Source: Polaribacter sp.
GTDB taxonomy: Bacteria > Bacteroidota > Bacteroidia > Flavobacteriales > Flavobacteriaceae
Length of the DNA stretch: 8,145 bases
NCBI GenBank assembly: GCA_030731695.1
Contig: JANQTK010000227.1
Span: 6,354 to 14,498, forward strand
Direction: 5' to 3'
The notes under the pieces were generated by a model. That model was not told the DNA's origin and did not search any database. It saw only the letters and a list, made by a program, of their open reading frames with translations. Numbering within the stretch: the stretch's first letter is position 1; each line of letters opens with the position of its first letter. Shown piece by piece: positions 1 through 6,471 of the stretch. Made by a program: the position numbers and the translations under genes.

Positions 1-864
1 GTTGAAGCAGATGAATTTGACAGATCTTTCTTGCAGTTGCATCCAAATATTGGGTGTGTAACTTCCATGGATGCTGATCATTTAGATATTTACAAAGAAG
101 CCTCAGCTTTGGAAGAATCGTTTGTTGCATTTTCTCAACAAGTTTCTGAAACGTTGATTGTTGCAAAAGGATTGCCTTTAAAAGGACTTACTTATGCAGT
201 AAATGAAACGGCTGATTATATGGCTTTTAATCTGAAAATTGAAAGCGGAAAATACATTTTTGATGTAAAAACACCTGTTTCAGAAATAAAAAATATTGAA
301 TTTCATTTACCCGGAAAGCACAATGTCATGAATGCTTTAGCGGCATTAGCAATGGCAGATTCTTATGGAATTTCTTTAGAGGAAATCAAACAACGTTTGG
401 CAACTTTTAAAGGAGTTAAAAGAAGATTTACCTATAAAATTAAAACCAACGATTTTGTGTTGATTGATGATTATGCACATCATCCAACAGAAATTTCGGC
501 TGTGCAAAATGCAATTAGAGAAATGTATCCTACTGAAAAAGTGTTGGTTGTTTTTCAACCACATTTATTTTCAAGAACCCAAGATTTTGCGGATGATTTT
601 GCAAGTGCATTAGCAGCTTTTGATGAGATATTGTTATTAGATATTTATCCTGCAAGAGAATTACCAATTCCAGGTGTAAATGCTGAATGGCTGTTGAGTA
701 AAATCAATAATCCGCATAAAAAAATGTCTCAAAAAAGTTTGCTTTTACAGGATATTAAGCAATCATCAGCAAAAGTAGTGGCTATGTTAGGTGCAGGAGA
801 TATTGGCGTGATGATTACTGAAATTACCAGTCAACTTTTAAAAAAGAATCAACATGAAATTTAA
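1..864 (+). CDS. murC: UDP-N-acetylmuramate--L-alanine ligase, 5'-truncated by window edge
   Basis: Cytoplasmic Mur ligase that joins L-alanine to UDP-N-acetylmuramic acid using ATP, the first step of stem-peptide synthesis. The reading frame is open from base 1, so the TTG at 31 is an internal codon and not a start. The visible 287 residues begin with the MurC-type EADEFDRS segment (2-9), followed by a DADHLD segment (24-29) in the central ATPase domain and GKHNVMNALA (105-114). The C-terminal ligase domain shows GVKRR (138-142), DDYAHHPTE (156-164), QPHLFSRT (186-193) and MLGAGDIG (262-269). These are hallmark MurC strings. Compared with a usual length of about 450 residues, roughly 160 are missing upstream, including the UDP-binding domain and the P-loop. 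The C-terminus is complete and overlaps the start of ftsQ by 11 nt, which suggests translational coupling in the dcw operon. Identity is very secure. Confidence 0.97.
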   Translation, partial: VEADEFDRSFLQLHPNIGCVTSMDADHLDIYKEASALEESFVAFSQQVSETLIVAKGLPLKGLTYAVNETADYMAFNLKIESGKYIFDVKTPVSEIKNIEFHLPGKHNVMNALAALAMADSYGISLEEIKQRLATFKGVKRRFTYKIKTNDFVLIDDYAHHPTEISAVQNAIREMYPTEKVLVVFQPHLFSRTQDFADDFASALAAFDEILLLDIYPARELPIPGVNAEWLLSKINNPHKKMSQKSLLLQDIKQSSAKVVAMLGAGDIGVMITEITSQLLKKNQHEI

Positions 865-1579
865 AAAACTCTTAAAATACATTTTGTTTTTTTGCTTGTT
901 GATAAGCGTAGGGTTTTTGTACAGTTTTTCTACTGCTAGAAATCATCAAAAAAAAGTATCAAAAATTGATGTCAAAATAGAAGCAGGAATCAGTAAGTTT
1001 TTAAATCATTCGATGGTTAATAAATTGTTAATACAAAAAAATGAAACTATAAAAAACCTACCAAAATCCGTGATAAATTTAAACGGTTTAGAAAGTAACA
1101 TTTCAAAAAACCCTTATGTAGAAAAGGCTGTTGTTTTTTTAACAATCCAAGGAGAGTTGAAAACAACAATAAAACAGCGTACACCCATCGTGAGAATTAT
1201 TCAAGATGAGGATGTTTATTATGTTGATAAACAAGGTATAAAGGTTCCGTTATCAGAGAATTATTCAGCGAGAGTTTTGTTGGTTTCTGGTGTAAAAAAT
1301 GATGGTGAAATAAAAGAAATAATGCCTTTAATTTCAACAATTTTAGCCGATAATTTTCTGGAAAAAGAGATTGTTGGAGTAGAAAGATTAAACAATGGAG
1401 AGGTGCAATTGGCGGTAAGAAGTGGCGATTATAAAATAGATTTTGGAACTATCTCTGAAATCGAACCAAAATTTAGAAAGTTAAAAGCGTTTTATAACAA
1501 CACATTTAGTGATAAAACGATTCAGAATTATAAGTTAATAAATGTAAAATATCACAACCAAGTTGTGTGCACAAAATAA
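854..1579 (+). CDS. ftsQ: Cell division protein FtsQ
   Basis: Single-pass membrane scaffold of the divisome, linking early cytoplasmic division proteins to later septal peptidoglycan synthases. The 241-residue protein has a short basic N-terminus (KFKKLLK), a hydrophobic membrane helix at about residues 8-25, then a periplasmic part. Residues about 36-113 fit a POTRA domain: they include the INLNGLESNISKNPYVEKA stretch (74-92) and end near KQRTPIVRI (107-115). The remaining residues to 241 fit the FtsQ beta domain, ending in a YHNQVVCTK tail (233-241). Overall similarity to proteobacterial FtsQ is low, as is usual for Bacteroidota. The call rests on this architecture together with its position between murC and ftsA. 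The ATG at 854 lies inside the end of murC. No ribosome-binding sequence is obvious, so coupling to murC translation is likely. The stop codon is 6 nt before ftsA. Confidence 0.93.
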   Translation: MKFKKLLKYILFFCLLISVGFLYSFSTARNHQKKVSKIDVKIEAGISKFLNHSMVNKLLIQKNETIKNLPKSVINLNGLESNISKNPYVEKAVVFLTIQGELKTTIKQRTPIVRIIQDEDVYYVDKQGIKVPLSENYSARVLLVSGVKNDGEIKEIMPLISTILADNFLEKEIVGVERLNNGEVQLAVRSGDYKIDFGTISEIEPKFRKLKAFYNNTFSDKTIQNYKLINVKYHNQVVCTK

Positions 1580-1585
1580 ATCAAG

Positions 1586-2926
1586 ATGGGAAACAATAAA
1601 ATAGCTGTTGGTTTAGACATTGGTACTACCAAAATTGTTGCCATGATTGGTCGTAAAAATGAATACGGCAAAATTGAAGTTGTTGGAACAGGAAAGGCCA
1701 AAAGTTTAGGTGTTAAAAGAGGTGTCGTAAGTAATATTACCCAAACTATTCAATCTATTCAGCAAGCTGTTGAAGAGGCTGAAAGTGTTTCAGGGATTAC
1801 CATTGATAATGTTGTTGTGGGTATTGCAGGTCAACACATTCGTAGTTTGCAACACAGTGATTATATTACAAGAAACAACGCTGATGAAGTAATTGAAGAT
1901 ATTGATATTGAAAATTTGGTGAATCAAGTTCATAAATTGGTGATGTTACCAGGAGAAGAAATTATTCATGTATTGCCTCAAGAATTTAAAGTGGATTCTC
2001 AAGCGGATATCAAAGAGCCAAGAGGTATGTATGGTGGACGCTTGGAAGCAAATTTTCATGTGGTTGTTGGTCAGGTTTCATCTATCAGAAATATCGGAAG
2101 ATGTGTTAAAAGTGCTGGTTTAGATTTGAATCAAATCACTCTAGAACCTTTGGCATCAGCATCTGCAGTATTAAGTCAAGAAGAAAAAGAAGCAGGAGTT
2201 GCATTGATTGATATTGGAGGTGGAACAACTGATTTAGCGATTTTCAAAGACGGAATTATACGTCATACTGCAGTGATTCCTTTTGGTGGAAACGTAATCA
2301 CAGATGATATCAAAGAAGGATGTTCTATCATCGAAAAACAAGCAGAATTGTTAAAAATTAAGTTTGGTTCAGCTTGGCCAGGTGAAAATAAAGAAACAGA
2401 AATTGTTTCTATTCCGGGTTTAAGAGGAAGAGAGGCTAAAGAAATTACGCTTAAGAACTTGTCTAAAATTATCCATGCTAGAGTTCAAGAAATCATTGAA
2501 TATGTGTACACTGAAATCAAAGATTATGGGCATGAAACTCAAAAAGGAAAATTGATTGCAGGAATAGTATTGACAGGTGGAGGTGCTCAATTAAAACATT
2601 TAAGACAATTGGTTGAATATATCACAGGAATGGATGTAAGAATTGGATATCCAAATGAGCATTTAGCAGGTGATTCTGAAGACGCATTGTCAAGTCCTGC
2701 ATATGCAACAGCAGTTGGTTTGTTGATTGAAGGATTGAAACACGAGGATAAAGGAGATCAGATAGTTCAGGAATCATCACCCGAAATTGTCCCTGAAACG
2801 AAATCTACAAACATTGAGAAAACAGAAAATTCTCCAAAAGTTGTAGAAAATCCAAAACCTAAAATGAAAACTTTCTTAGAGAAATTTACAGATCGTTTCA
2901 AAGATTTTTTAGATAACGCAGAGTAA
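1586..2926 (+). CDS. ftsA: Cell division protein FtsA
   Basis: Actin-fold ATPase that tethers FtsZ filaments to the inner membrane and helps recruit later divisome proteins. The 446 residues show the actin-family elements in order: phosphate-1 loop VGLDIGTTK (8-16), phosphate-2 loop DIGGGTTDLAIF (209-220) and adenosine-type loop TGGGAQL (330-336). The segment at about 85-165 (including LPGEEIIHVLPQEF, 121-134, and KEPRGMYGGRLE, 143-154) corresponds to the FtsA-specific 1C/SHS2 subdomain, which separates it from MreB and DnaK. After the core (ending near 385) comes a variable linker rich in E, K, S and P. The C-terminal 20 residues (KTFLEKFTDRFKDFLDNAE) form an amphipathic helix with regularly spaced Phe and Leu, matching the FtsA membrane-targeting sequence. 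The gene begins 6 nt after ftsQ and is followed by ftsZ, the classic partner order. Length is slightly above the E. coli protein (420). Confidence 0.98.
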   Translation: MGNNKIAVGLDIGTTKIVAMIGRKNEYGKIEVVGTGKAKSLGVKRGVVSNITQTIQSIQQAVEEAESVSGITIDNVVVGIAGQHIRSLQHSDYITRNNADEVIEDIDIENLVNQVHKLVMLPGEEIIHVLPQEFKVDSQADIKEPRGMYGGRLEANFHVVVGQVSSIRNIGRCVKSAGLDLNQITLEPLASASAVLSQEEKEAGVALIDIGGGTTDLAIFKDGIIRHTAVIPFGGNVITDDIKEGCSIIEKQAELLKIKFGSAWPGENKETEIVSIPGLRGREAKEITLKNLSKIIHARVQEIIEYVYTEIKDYGHETQKGKLIAGIVLTGGGAQLKHLRQLVEYITGMDVRIGYPNEHLAGDSEDALSSPAYATAVGLLIEGLKHEDKGDQIVQESSPEIVPETKSTNIEKTENSPKVVENPKPKMKTFLEKFTDRFKDFLDNAE

Positions 2927-2986
2927 TTTTTTAAGAAAAAGTATAAAAATCAAAAATTAATAAAAACCTAAAATAGATACGTTATT

Positions 2987-4852
2987 ATGAGCGCAGAATT
3001 TGATAACATTTTATTTGACATGCCAAAAACACAGTCTAATACCATTAAAGTAATTGGTGTTGGTGGTGGTGGAAGCAATGCAGTAAATCACATGTTTACC
3101 CAAAACATCAAAGGTGTTGATTTTGTAATCTGTAATACAGATGCGCAAGCCCTTGAAAACAGTCCAGTTCCTAACAAAATTCAATTGGGTGCCAACTTAA
3201 CCTCTGGGTTAGGTGCAGGTGCAAATCCTGAAATTGGAGAACAGGCAGCAAAAGAAAGTATTCAAGAAATTCAGCAAATGTTAAATACCCAAACTAAAAT
3301 GGTATTTATCACTGCAGGAATGGGTGGTGGAACAGGAACAGGTGCTGCACCAATTATCGCAAAAATTGCGAAAGATATGGATATCTTAACAGTAGGAATT
3401 GTAACAATGCCATTTCAGTTTGAGGGAAGAATGCGCTCAAATCAAGCTCAAATTGGTATCGATCAATTGCGAAAAAATGTAGATTCATTGATTGTTATCA
3501 ATAATAACAAACTTCGAGAAGTGTATGGAAATTTGGGTTTCAAAGCAGGATTTTCAAAGGCTGATGAAGTGTTGTCAACAGCATCAAGAGGAATTGCGGA
3601 AGTAATTACACATCACTACAAGCAAAATATTGACTTGCATGATGCAAAAACAGTGCTTTCAAATAGTGGAACTGCTATTATGGGTTCTGCAAAAGAAGAA
3701 GGTAAAAACAGAGCAAAAAACGCCATTGTAAAAGCATTAGATTCGCCTTTATTAAACGATAATAAAATTACAGGAGCTAAAAATGTATTGCTTTTAATCG
3801 TTTCAGGAACATCCGAAGTTACTTTGGATGAAATTGGAGAAATCAACGAATTTATCCAAACAGAAGCTGGCTATGATGCTAACATTATCATGGGTATTGG
3901 AGAGGATGATGAATTAGGAGAAGCAATTTCATTGACAGTTGTTGCAACAGGTTTCGCTCCAGATCAACAAAGTTCTATCACAAATACTGAGGCAAAAAAA
4001 ATCATTCATACGTTAGAGGATGAGCAAAAAGCGACCTACAATTTTGGTGAAAAAACGCTTACAAAAGCACCTTCTTTAAATGAACCTGCGCCATCAGTAA
4101 ATGAGCAAAAAGTTACTTATATTTTAGATGAGGCAGAAGATGAATTACCTAAAATGGATTTGATTTCAACTTCTAATATCATAGCTGAAATTCCTGTAGT
4201 TTATGAAGAAATTGCTTTAGAATTTATTTCTGATGATGATTTTTTCATCACAGAGGCACCTAAAAAAGAAGTGATTTCAGAATTTAAGGAAGATGAAATT
4301 TCACAAGAATTGATTTTTGAGTTTCCGTTGAATTCTTTTACGGAAATTAAAGCAGAAAAAGAAAGCCCTAAAACGGAATCTTATAAAAATATTAATGAAA
4401 TTGAAGTTTTTGGAGCACAAGAAATTACATTTAAAAGACATATTTTAGAAGATTTTGATGCAAAACCAACAATTGCTAAAAGTTCGAATATTGTGAACAA
4501 AAAAGAAGTTGAAGAAGATGCTTTTGGGTTTACATTAAAAACGGCAAAACAATCTGAAATCAATCAAATTGAAACGGAAAGTGAAGAGATTTCTCCAATG
4601 AGTTTAACGATTGCTGAATTGGCAAAAAGAGCTGATGACAGACGCAGTAAAATGAAGAATTTCAATCACAAATTCAATGAAAAATATAACAAAAACGTTG
4701 ACGAAATAGAGCGCGAACCTGCTTTTTTAAGAAACGGTATTGATGTGGGAAGAAATTCATCCATCAGTAAAACGGAACCTACGTTAAAAAAAGAATCTGA
4801 AGATTTAAGCTTTAAATCAAACAACTCTTTTTTACACGATAATGTAGATTAA
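2987..4852 (+). CDS. ftsZ: Cell division protein FtsZ with long C-terminal linker and extra tail
   Basis: Tubulin-like GTPase that polymerises into the cytokinetic ring at midcell. The globular domain spans about residues 18-325: GVGGGGSNAVNHM (24-36), the tubulin signature GGGTGTG (113-119), FEGRMRSNQA (145-154) and the synergy (T7) loop NIDLHD (214-219) with N214, D216 and D219 in place for GTP hydrolysis at the subunit interface. The protein is 621 residues long, against about 380-400 in E. coli or B. subtilis. The excess is an acidic, low-complexity linker of about 250 residues (325-575). It is followed by EPAFLRNGIDV (577-587), which resembles the conserved C-terminal peptide that binds FtsA, and then by a further 34 residues ending in FLHDNVD. 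Length and tail fit my recollection of flavobacterial FtsZ. The 60-nt gap from ftsA has no terminator, so co-transcription with ftsA is likely. The ATG at 2987 follows an A-rich leader and precedes a normal short FtsZ N-terminus. Confidence 0.98.
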   Translation: MSAEFDNILFDMPKTQSNTIKVIGVGGGGSNAVNHMFTQNIKGVDFVICNTDAQALENSPVPNKIQLGANLTSGLGAGANPEIGEQAAKESIQEIQQMLNTQTKMVFITAGMGGGTGTGAAPIIAKIAKDMDILTVGIVTMPFQFEGRMRSNQAQIGIDQLRKNVDSLIVINNNKLREVYGNLGFKAGFSKADEVLSTASRGIAEVITHHYKQNIDLHDAKTVLSNSGTAIMGSAKEEGKNRAKNAIVKALDSPLLNDNKITGAKNVLLLIVSGTSEVTLDEIGEINEFIQTEAGYDANIIMGIGEDDELGEAISLTVVATGFAPDQQSSITNTEAKKIIHTLEDEQKATYNFGEKTLTKAPSLNEPAPSVNEQKVTYILDEAEDELPKMDLISTSNIIAEIPVVYEEIALEFISDDDFFITEAPKKEVISEFKEDEISQELIFEFPLNSFTEIKAEKESPKTESYKNINEIEVFGAQEITFKRHILEDFDAKPTIAKSSNIVNKKEVEEDAFGFTLKTAKQSEINQIETESEEISPMSLTIAELAKRADDRRSKMKNFNHKFNEKYNKNVDEIEREPAFLRNGIDVGRNSSISKTEPTLKKESEDLSFKSNNSFLHDNVD

Positions 4853-4876
4853 TTTCCCCAATCAAATTCAGTTATT

Positions 4877-4909
4877 AAAATCACATCTCAAAAAAGATGT
4901 GATTTTTTT
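4877..4909 (+). terminator. Intrinsic terminator of the dcw cluster (after ftsZ)
   Basis: A perfect 12-bp inverted repeat, AAAATCACATCT (4877-4888) and AGATGTGATTTT (4895-4906), encloses a 6-nt loop and runs into a T tract ending at 4909. It lies 24 nt after the ftsZ stop codon and should end the murC-ftsQ-ftsA-ftsZ transcript. The A tract on the left arm could let it work in the reverse direction as well, although no minus-strand gene ends here. Confidence 0.9.
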
Positions 4910-4926
4910 ATATATCATTTTTTGAT

Positions 4927-4960
4927 TTTCAAAATATGTTTTTGTAACAATTTATTTTTG
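4927..4960 (+). promoter_or_regulatory. Bacteroidota-type promoter for the small gene at 4999
   Basis: TATTTTTG at 4953-4960 matches the Bacteroidota -7 consensus TAnnTTTG exactly. A weak -33 element, TTTC (4927-4930, one mismatch to TTTG), lies 22 nt upstream, inside the usual spacer range. Transcription would begin near 4966, giving a leader of about 30 nt. The site lies after the ftsZ terminator and before the only downstream start codon, which supports an independent unit. This is a consensus match by eye; AT-rich DNA gives such matches by chance. Confidence 0.6.
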
Positions 4961-4998
4961 ATGTCGTCTAAATTTAAAATCAATCAACATACAACAAT

Positions 4999-5211
4999 AT
5001 GAAATCAACACATTTATCACCCATAGAAAGAGGCATTTTAACATCTTCATATAAAAAAGAAATTAGAGATAACATCAGAAATATGAGAGCTGATTCTTTA
5101 TCAAAAATTAAAGAATCGATTGCAAATCAGTATACAAATTCACTGAATAACACTTTTGAAATTTTAAGAGTTTCATTCATTATGGCTACAATTATTATTT
5201 TAGTGGCATAA
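4999..5211 (+). CDS. Small protein of unknown function with C-terminal hydrophobic segment
   Basis: I do not recognise this 70-residue protein. Residues 1-54 are polar and highly charged (PIERGIL at 8-14, KKEIRDNIRNMR at 19-30, KIKES at 36-40) and probably helical. Residues 55-70 (ILRVSFIMATIIILVA) are hydrophobic and run to the very C-terminus, so the product may be a tail-anchored inner-membrane protein with its charged part in the cytoplasm. The segment is short for a transmembrane helix, so peripheral membrane association is an alternative. Evidence that the gene is real: it sits between a consensus promoter (4953-4960) and a perfect hairpin terminator (5212-5243), it fills that unit, and its codon use resembles its neighbours. 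No ribosome-binding site is visible, as is usual in this phylum. It follows ftsZ but is separated from it by a terminator, so co-expression with division genes is not implied. It could be a lineage-restricted gene. Confidence 0.68.
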   Translation: MKSTHLSPIERGILTSSYKKEIRDNIRNMRADSLSKIKESIANQYTNSLNNTFEILRVSFIMATIIILVA

Positions 5212-5243
5212 AAAAAATCTCATAGTTTCCTATGAGATTTTTT
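5212..5243. terminator. Bidirectional intrinsic terminator between convergent genes
   Basis: A perfect 14-bp inverted repeat, AAAAAATCTCATAG (5212-5225) and CTATGAGATTTTTT (5230-5243), encloses the tetraloop TTTC. It begins immediately after the stop codon of the small plus-strand gene and lies 18 nt beyond the stop of the minus-strand aminotransferase gene. With A on one flank and T on the other it gives a hairpin plus T tract on both strands, so it can terminate both converging transcripts. Confidence 0.92.
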
Positions 5244-5261
5244 AATGTAAGTGTATCAATT

Positions 5262-6449
5262 TTAGCTAACTGCTTTTTTAATTCTTTCCATAGCTTCTCT
5301 AATTTGACTTTCTGAAGCTGCATAAGAAATCCGTATACAATTTGCAGCGCCAAAGGCTTCACCACTAACGGTTGCAACATTTGCTTTTTCTAATAAAAAC
5401 ATAGAAAAATCACCTGCAGTATTGATTGTATATCCATCAATTGTTTTGCCTATAAATGCGGAAACATCAGGGAAAACGTAAAATGCTCCATCAGGAATAT
5501 TTACTTTAAAACCAGGAATTTCATTTAGTAAATCAACGATGATATTTCTACGAGTTTTGAACTCTTTTACCATAAATTGAATTTTTTCTACGGGTGCTAA
5601 AACTGCTGTAATTGCTGCTCTTTGCGCAATACAATTTGTTCCAGAAGTGATTTGTCCTTGCATTTTTGTACATGCTTTTGCAATCCATTCAGGAGCACCA
5701 AGATATCCTATTCTCCAACCAGTCATTGCAAATGCTTTTGCCAAACCATTCACAGTAATCGTTCTATCATACATGCTTTCAATGGCTGCAAAACTGAATG
5801 GTTTTACATCATAATTGATGTGTTCATAGATTTCATCAGACAAAATATAGATGTTTGGATATTTTTCTAAAACGGCAGCAAATGCTCTGTACTCAGCCTC
5901 TGTATAAATGGTACCACTAGGATTGTTTGGTGAATTAAAAAACACCATTTTTGTTTTAGGTGTAATGGCTGCTTCTAATTGTGCTGGCGTAATTTTAAAA
6001 TCCGTTTCAATGGTTGAAGGCACTTCAATAGAAGTAGCTTCGCACAAAGTAGCAATTGCTGAATAACTAACCCAATATGGTGCAGGTAAAATAACTTCAT
6101 CACCAGGATTTAATAATACTTGCGCAACATTTGCAATAGATTGTTTTGCGCCTGTTGAAACTACAATTTGATTGGGTTTGTAAATCAAATCATTGTCGCG
6201 TTTAAATTTAACGCAAATGGCTTCTTTCAATTCAACATACCCATCAACAGGTGAATATGAATTGTAATTTTGATTGATGGCTTCAATAGCTGCATCTTTG
6301 ATAAAATCGGGTGTATTAAAGTCAGGCTCGCCTAAACTTAAACCAATAATATCTTTTCCTTCTGCTCTTAATTCTCTTGCTTTAGCAGCCATGGCTAATG
6401 TTTCAGAGACAGGCAAACTGTTAATTCTGTCCGATAATGGATGTGACAT
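5262..6449 (-). CDS. Class I PLP-dependent aminotransferase, aspartate aminotransferase Ib type
   Basis: Cytoplasmic fold-type I aminotransferase, probably transferring the amino group of aspartate to 2-oxoglutarate; prephenate aminotransferase activity also occurs in this subgroup. The 395 residues carry the full catalytic set: SLGEPDF (38-44), STGAKQ (98-103), APYWVSY (123-129), NSPNNPSGT (172-180) with N176, SDEIYEH (204-210) with D205 for the pyridine nitrogen and Y208 for the PLP hydroxyl, the Schiff-base lysine K238 in NGLAKAFAMTGWR, R246 for the phosphate, and R373 (CIRISYA) for the substrate alpha-carboxylate. The sequence closely resembles what I recall of Thermus thermophilus AspAT, including the Ala-Lys at the active site. 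K102 appears to align with the lysine that recognises the acidic side chain there. The gene starts 22 nt after the desaturase stop with no terminator between, so both are probably on one transcript. Substrate is inferred; the family call is secure. Confidence 0.93.
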   Translation of the reverse strand: MSHPLSDRINSLPVSETLAMAAKARELRAEGKDIIGLSLGEPDFNTPDFIKDAAIEAINQNYNSYSPVDGYVELKEAICVKFKRDNDLIYKPNQIVVSTGAKQSIANVAQVLLNPGDEVILPAPYWVSYSAIATLCEATSIEVPSTIETDFKITPAQLEAAITPKTKMVFFNSPNNPSGTIYTEAEYRAFAAVLEKYPNIYILSDEIYEHINYDVKPFSFAAIESMYDRTITVNGLAKAFAMTGWRIGYLGAPEWIAKACTKMQGQITSGTNCIAQRAAITAVLAPVEKIQFMVKEFKTRRNIIVDLLNEIPGFKVNIPDGAFYVFPDVSAFIGKTIDGYTINTAGDFSMFLLEKANVATVSGEAFGAANCIRISYAASESQIREAMERIKKAVS

Positions 6450-6471
6450 TTTTCTAAAAAAATTATTTAAA

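Noticed and set aside
31..33. TTG as a possible start codon for the first gene
   Set aside because: The frame is open to base 1 and the ten codons upstream encode the MurC-conserved EADEFDRS segment, so the gene continues beyond the window edge.
2927..2986. Possible promoter or terminator between ftsA and ftsZ
   Set aside because: The 60-nt gap is A-rich but has no TAnnTTTG element and no convincing hairpin, so I treat it as an intra-operon spacer.
3616..3846. Minus-strand 76-codon frame inside ftsZ
   Set aside because: It is antisense to the conserved FtsZ core and has no promoter; it is explained as a shadow of FtsZ codon use.
4935..4944. TATGTTTTTG as an alternative -7 element for the small gene
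   Set aside because: It has two extra bases between TA and TTTG compared with TAnnTTTG, while an exact match lies a few bases downstream.
5195..5380. Minus-strand 61-codon frame over the end of the aminotransferase gene
   Set aside because: It lies almost wholly inside the well-supported aminotransferase gene in another frame, crosses the terminator hairpin, and shows no family features.
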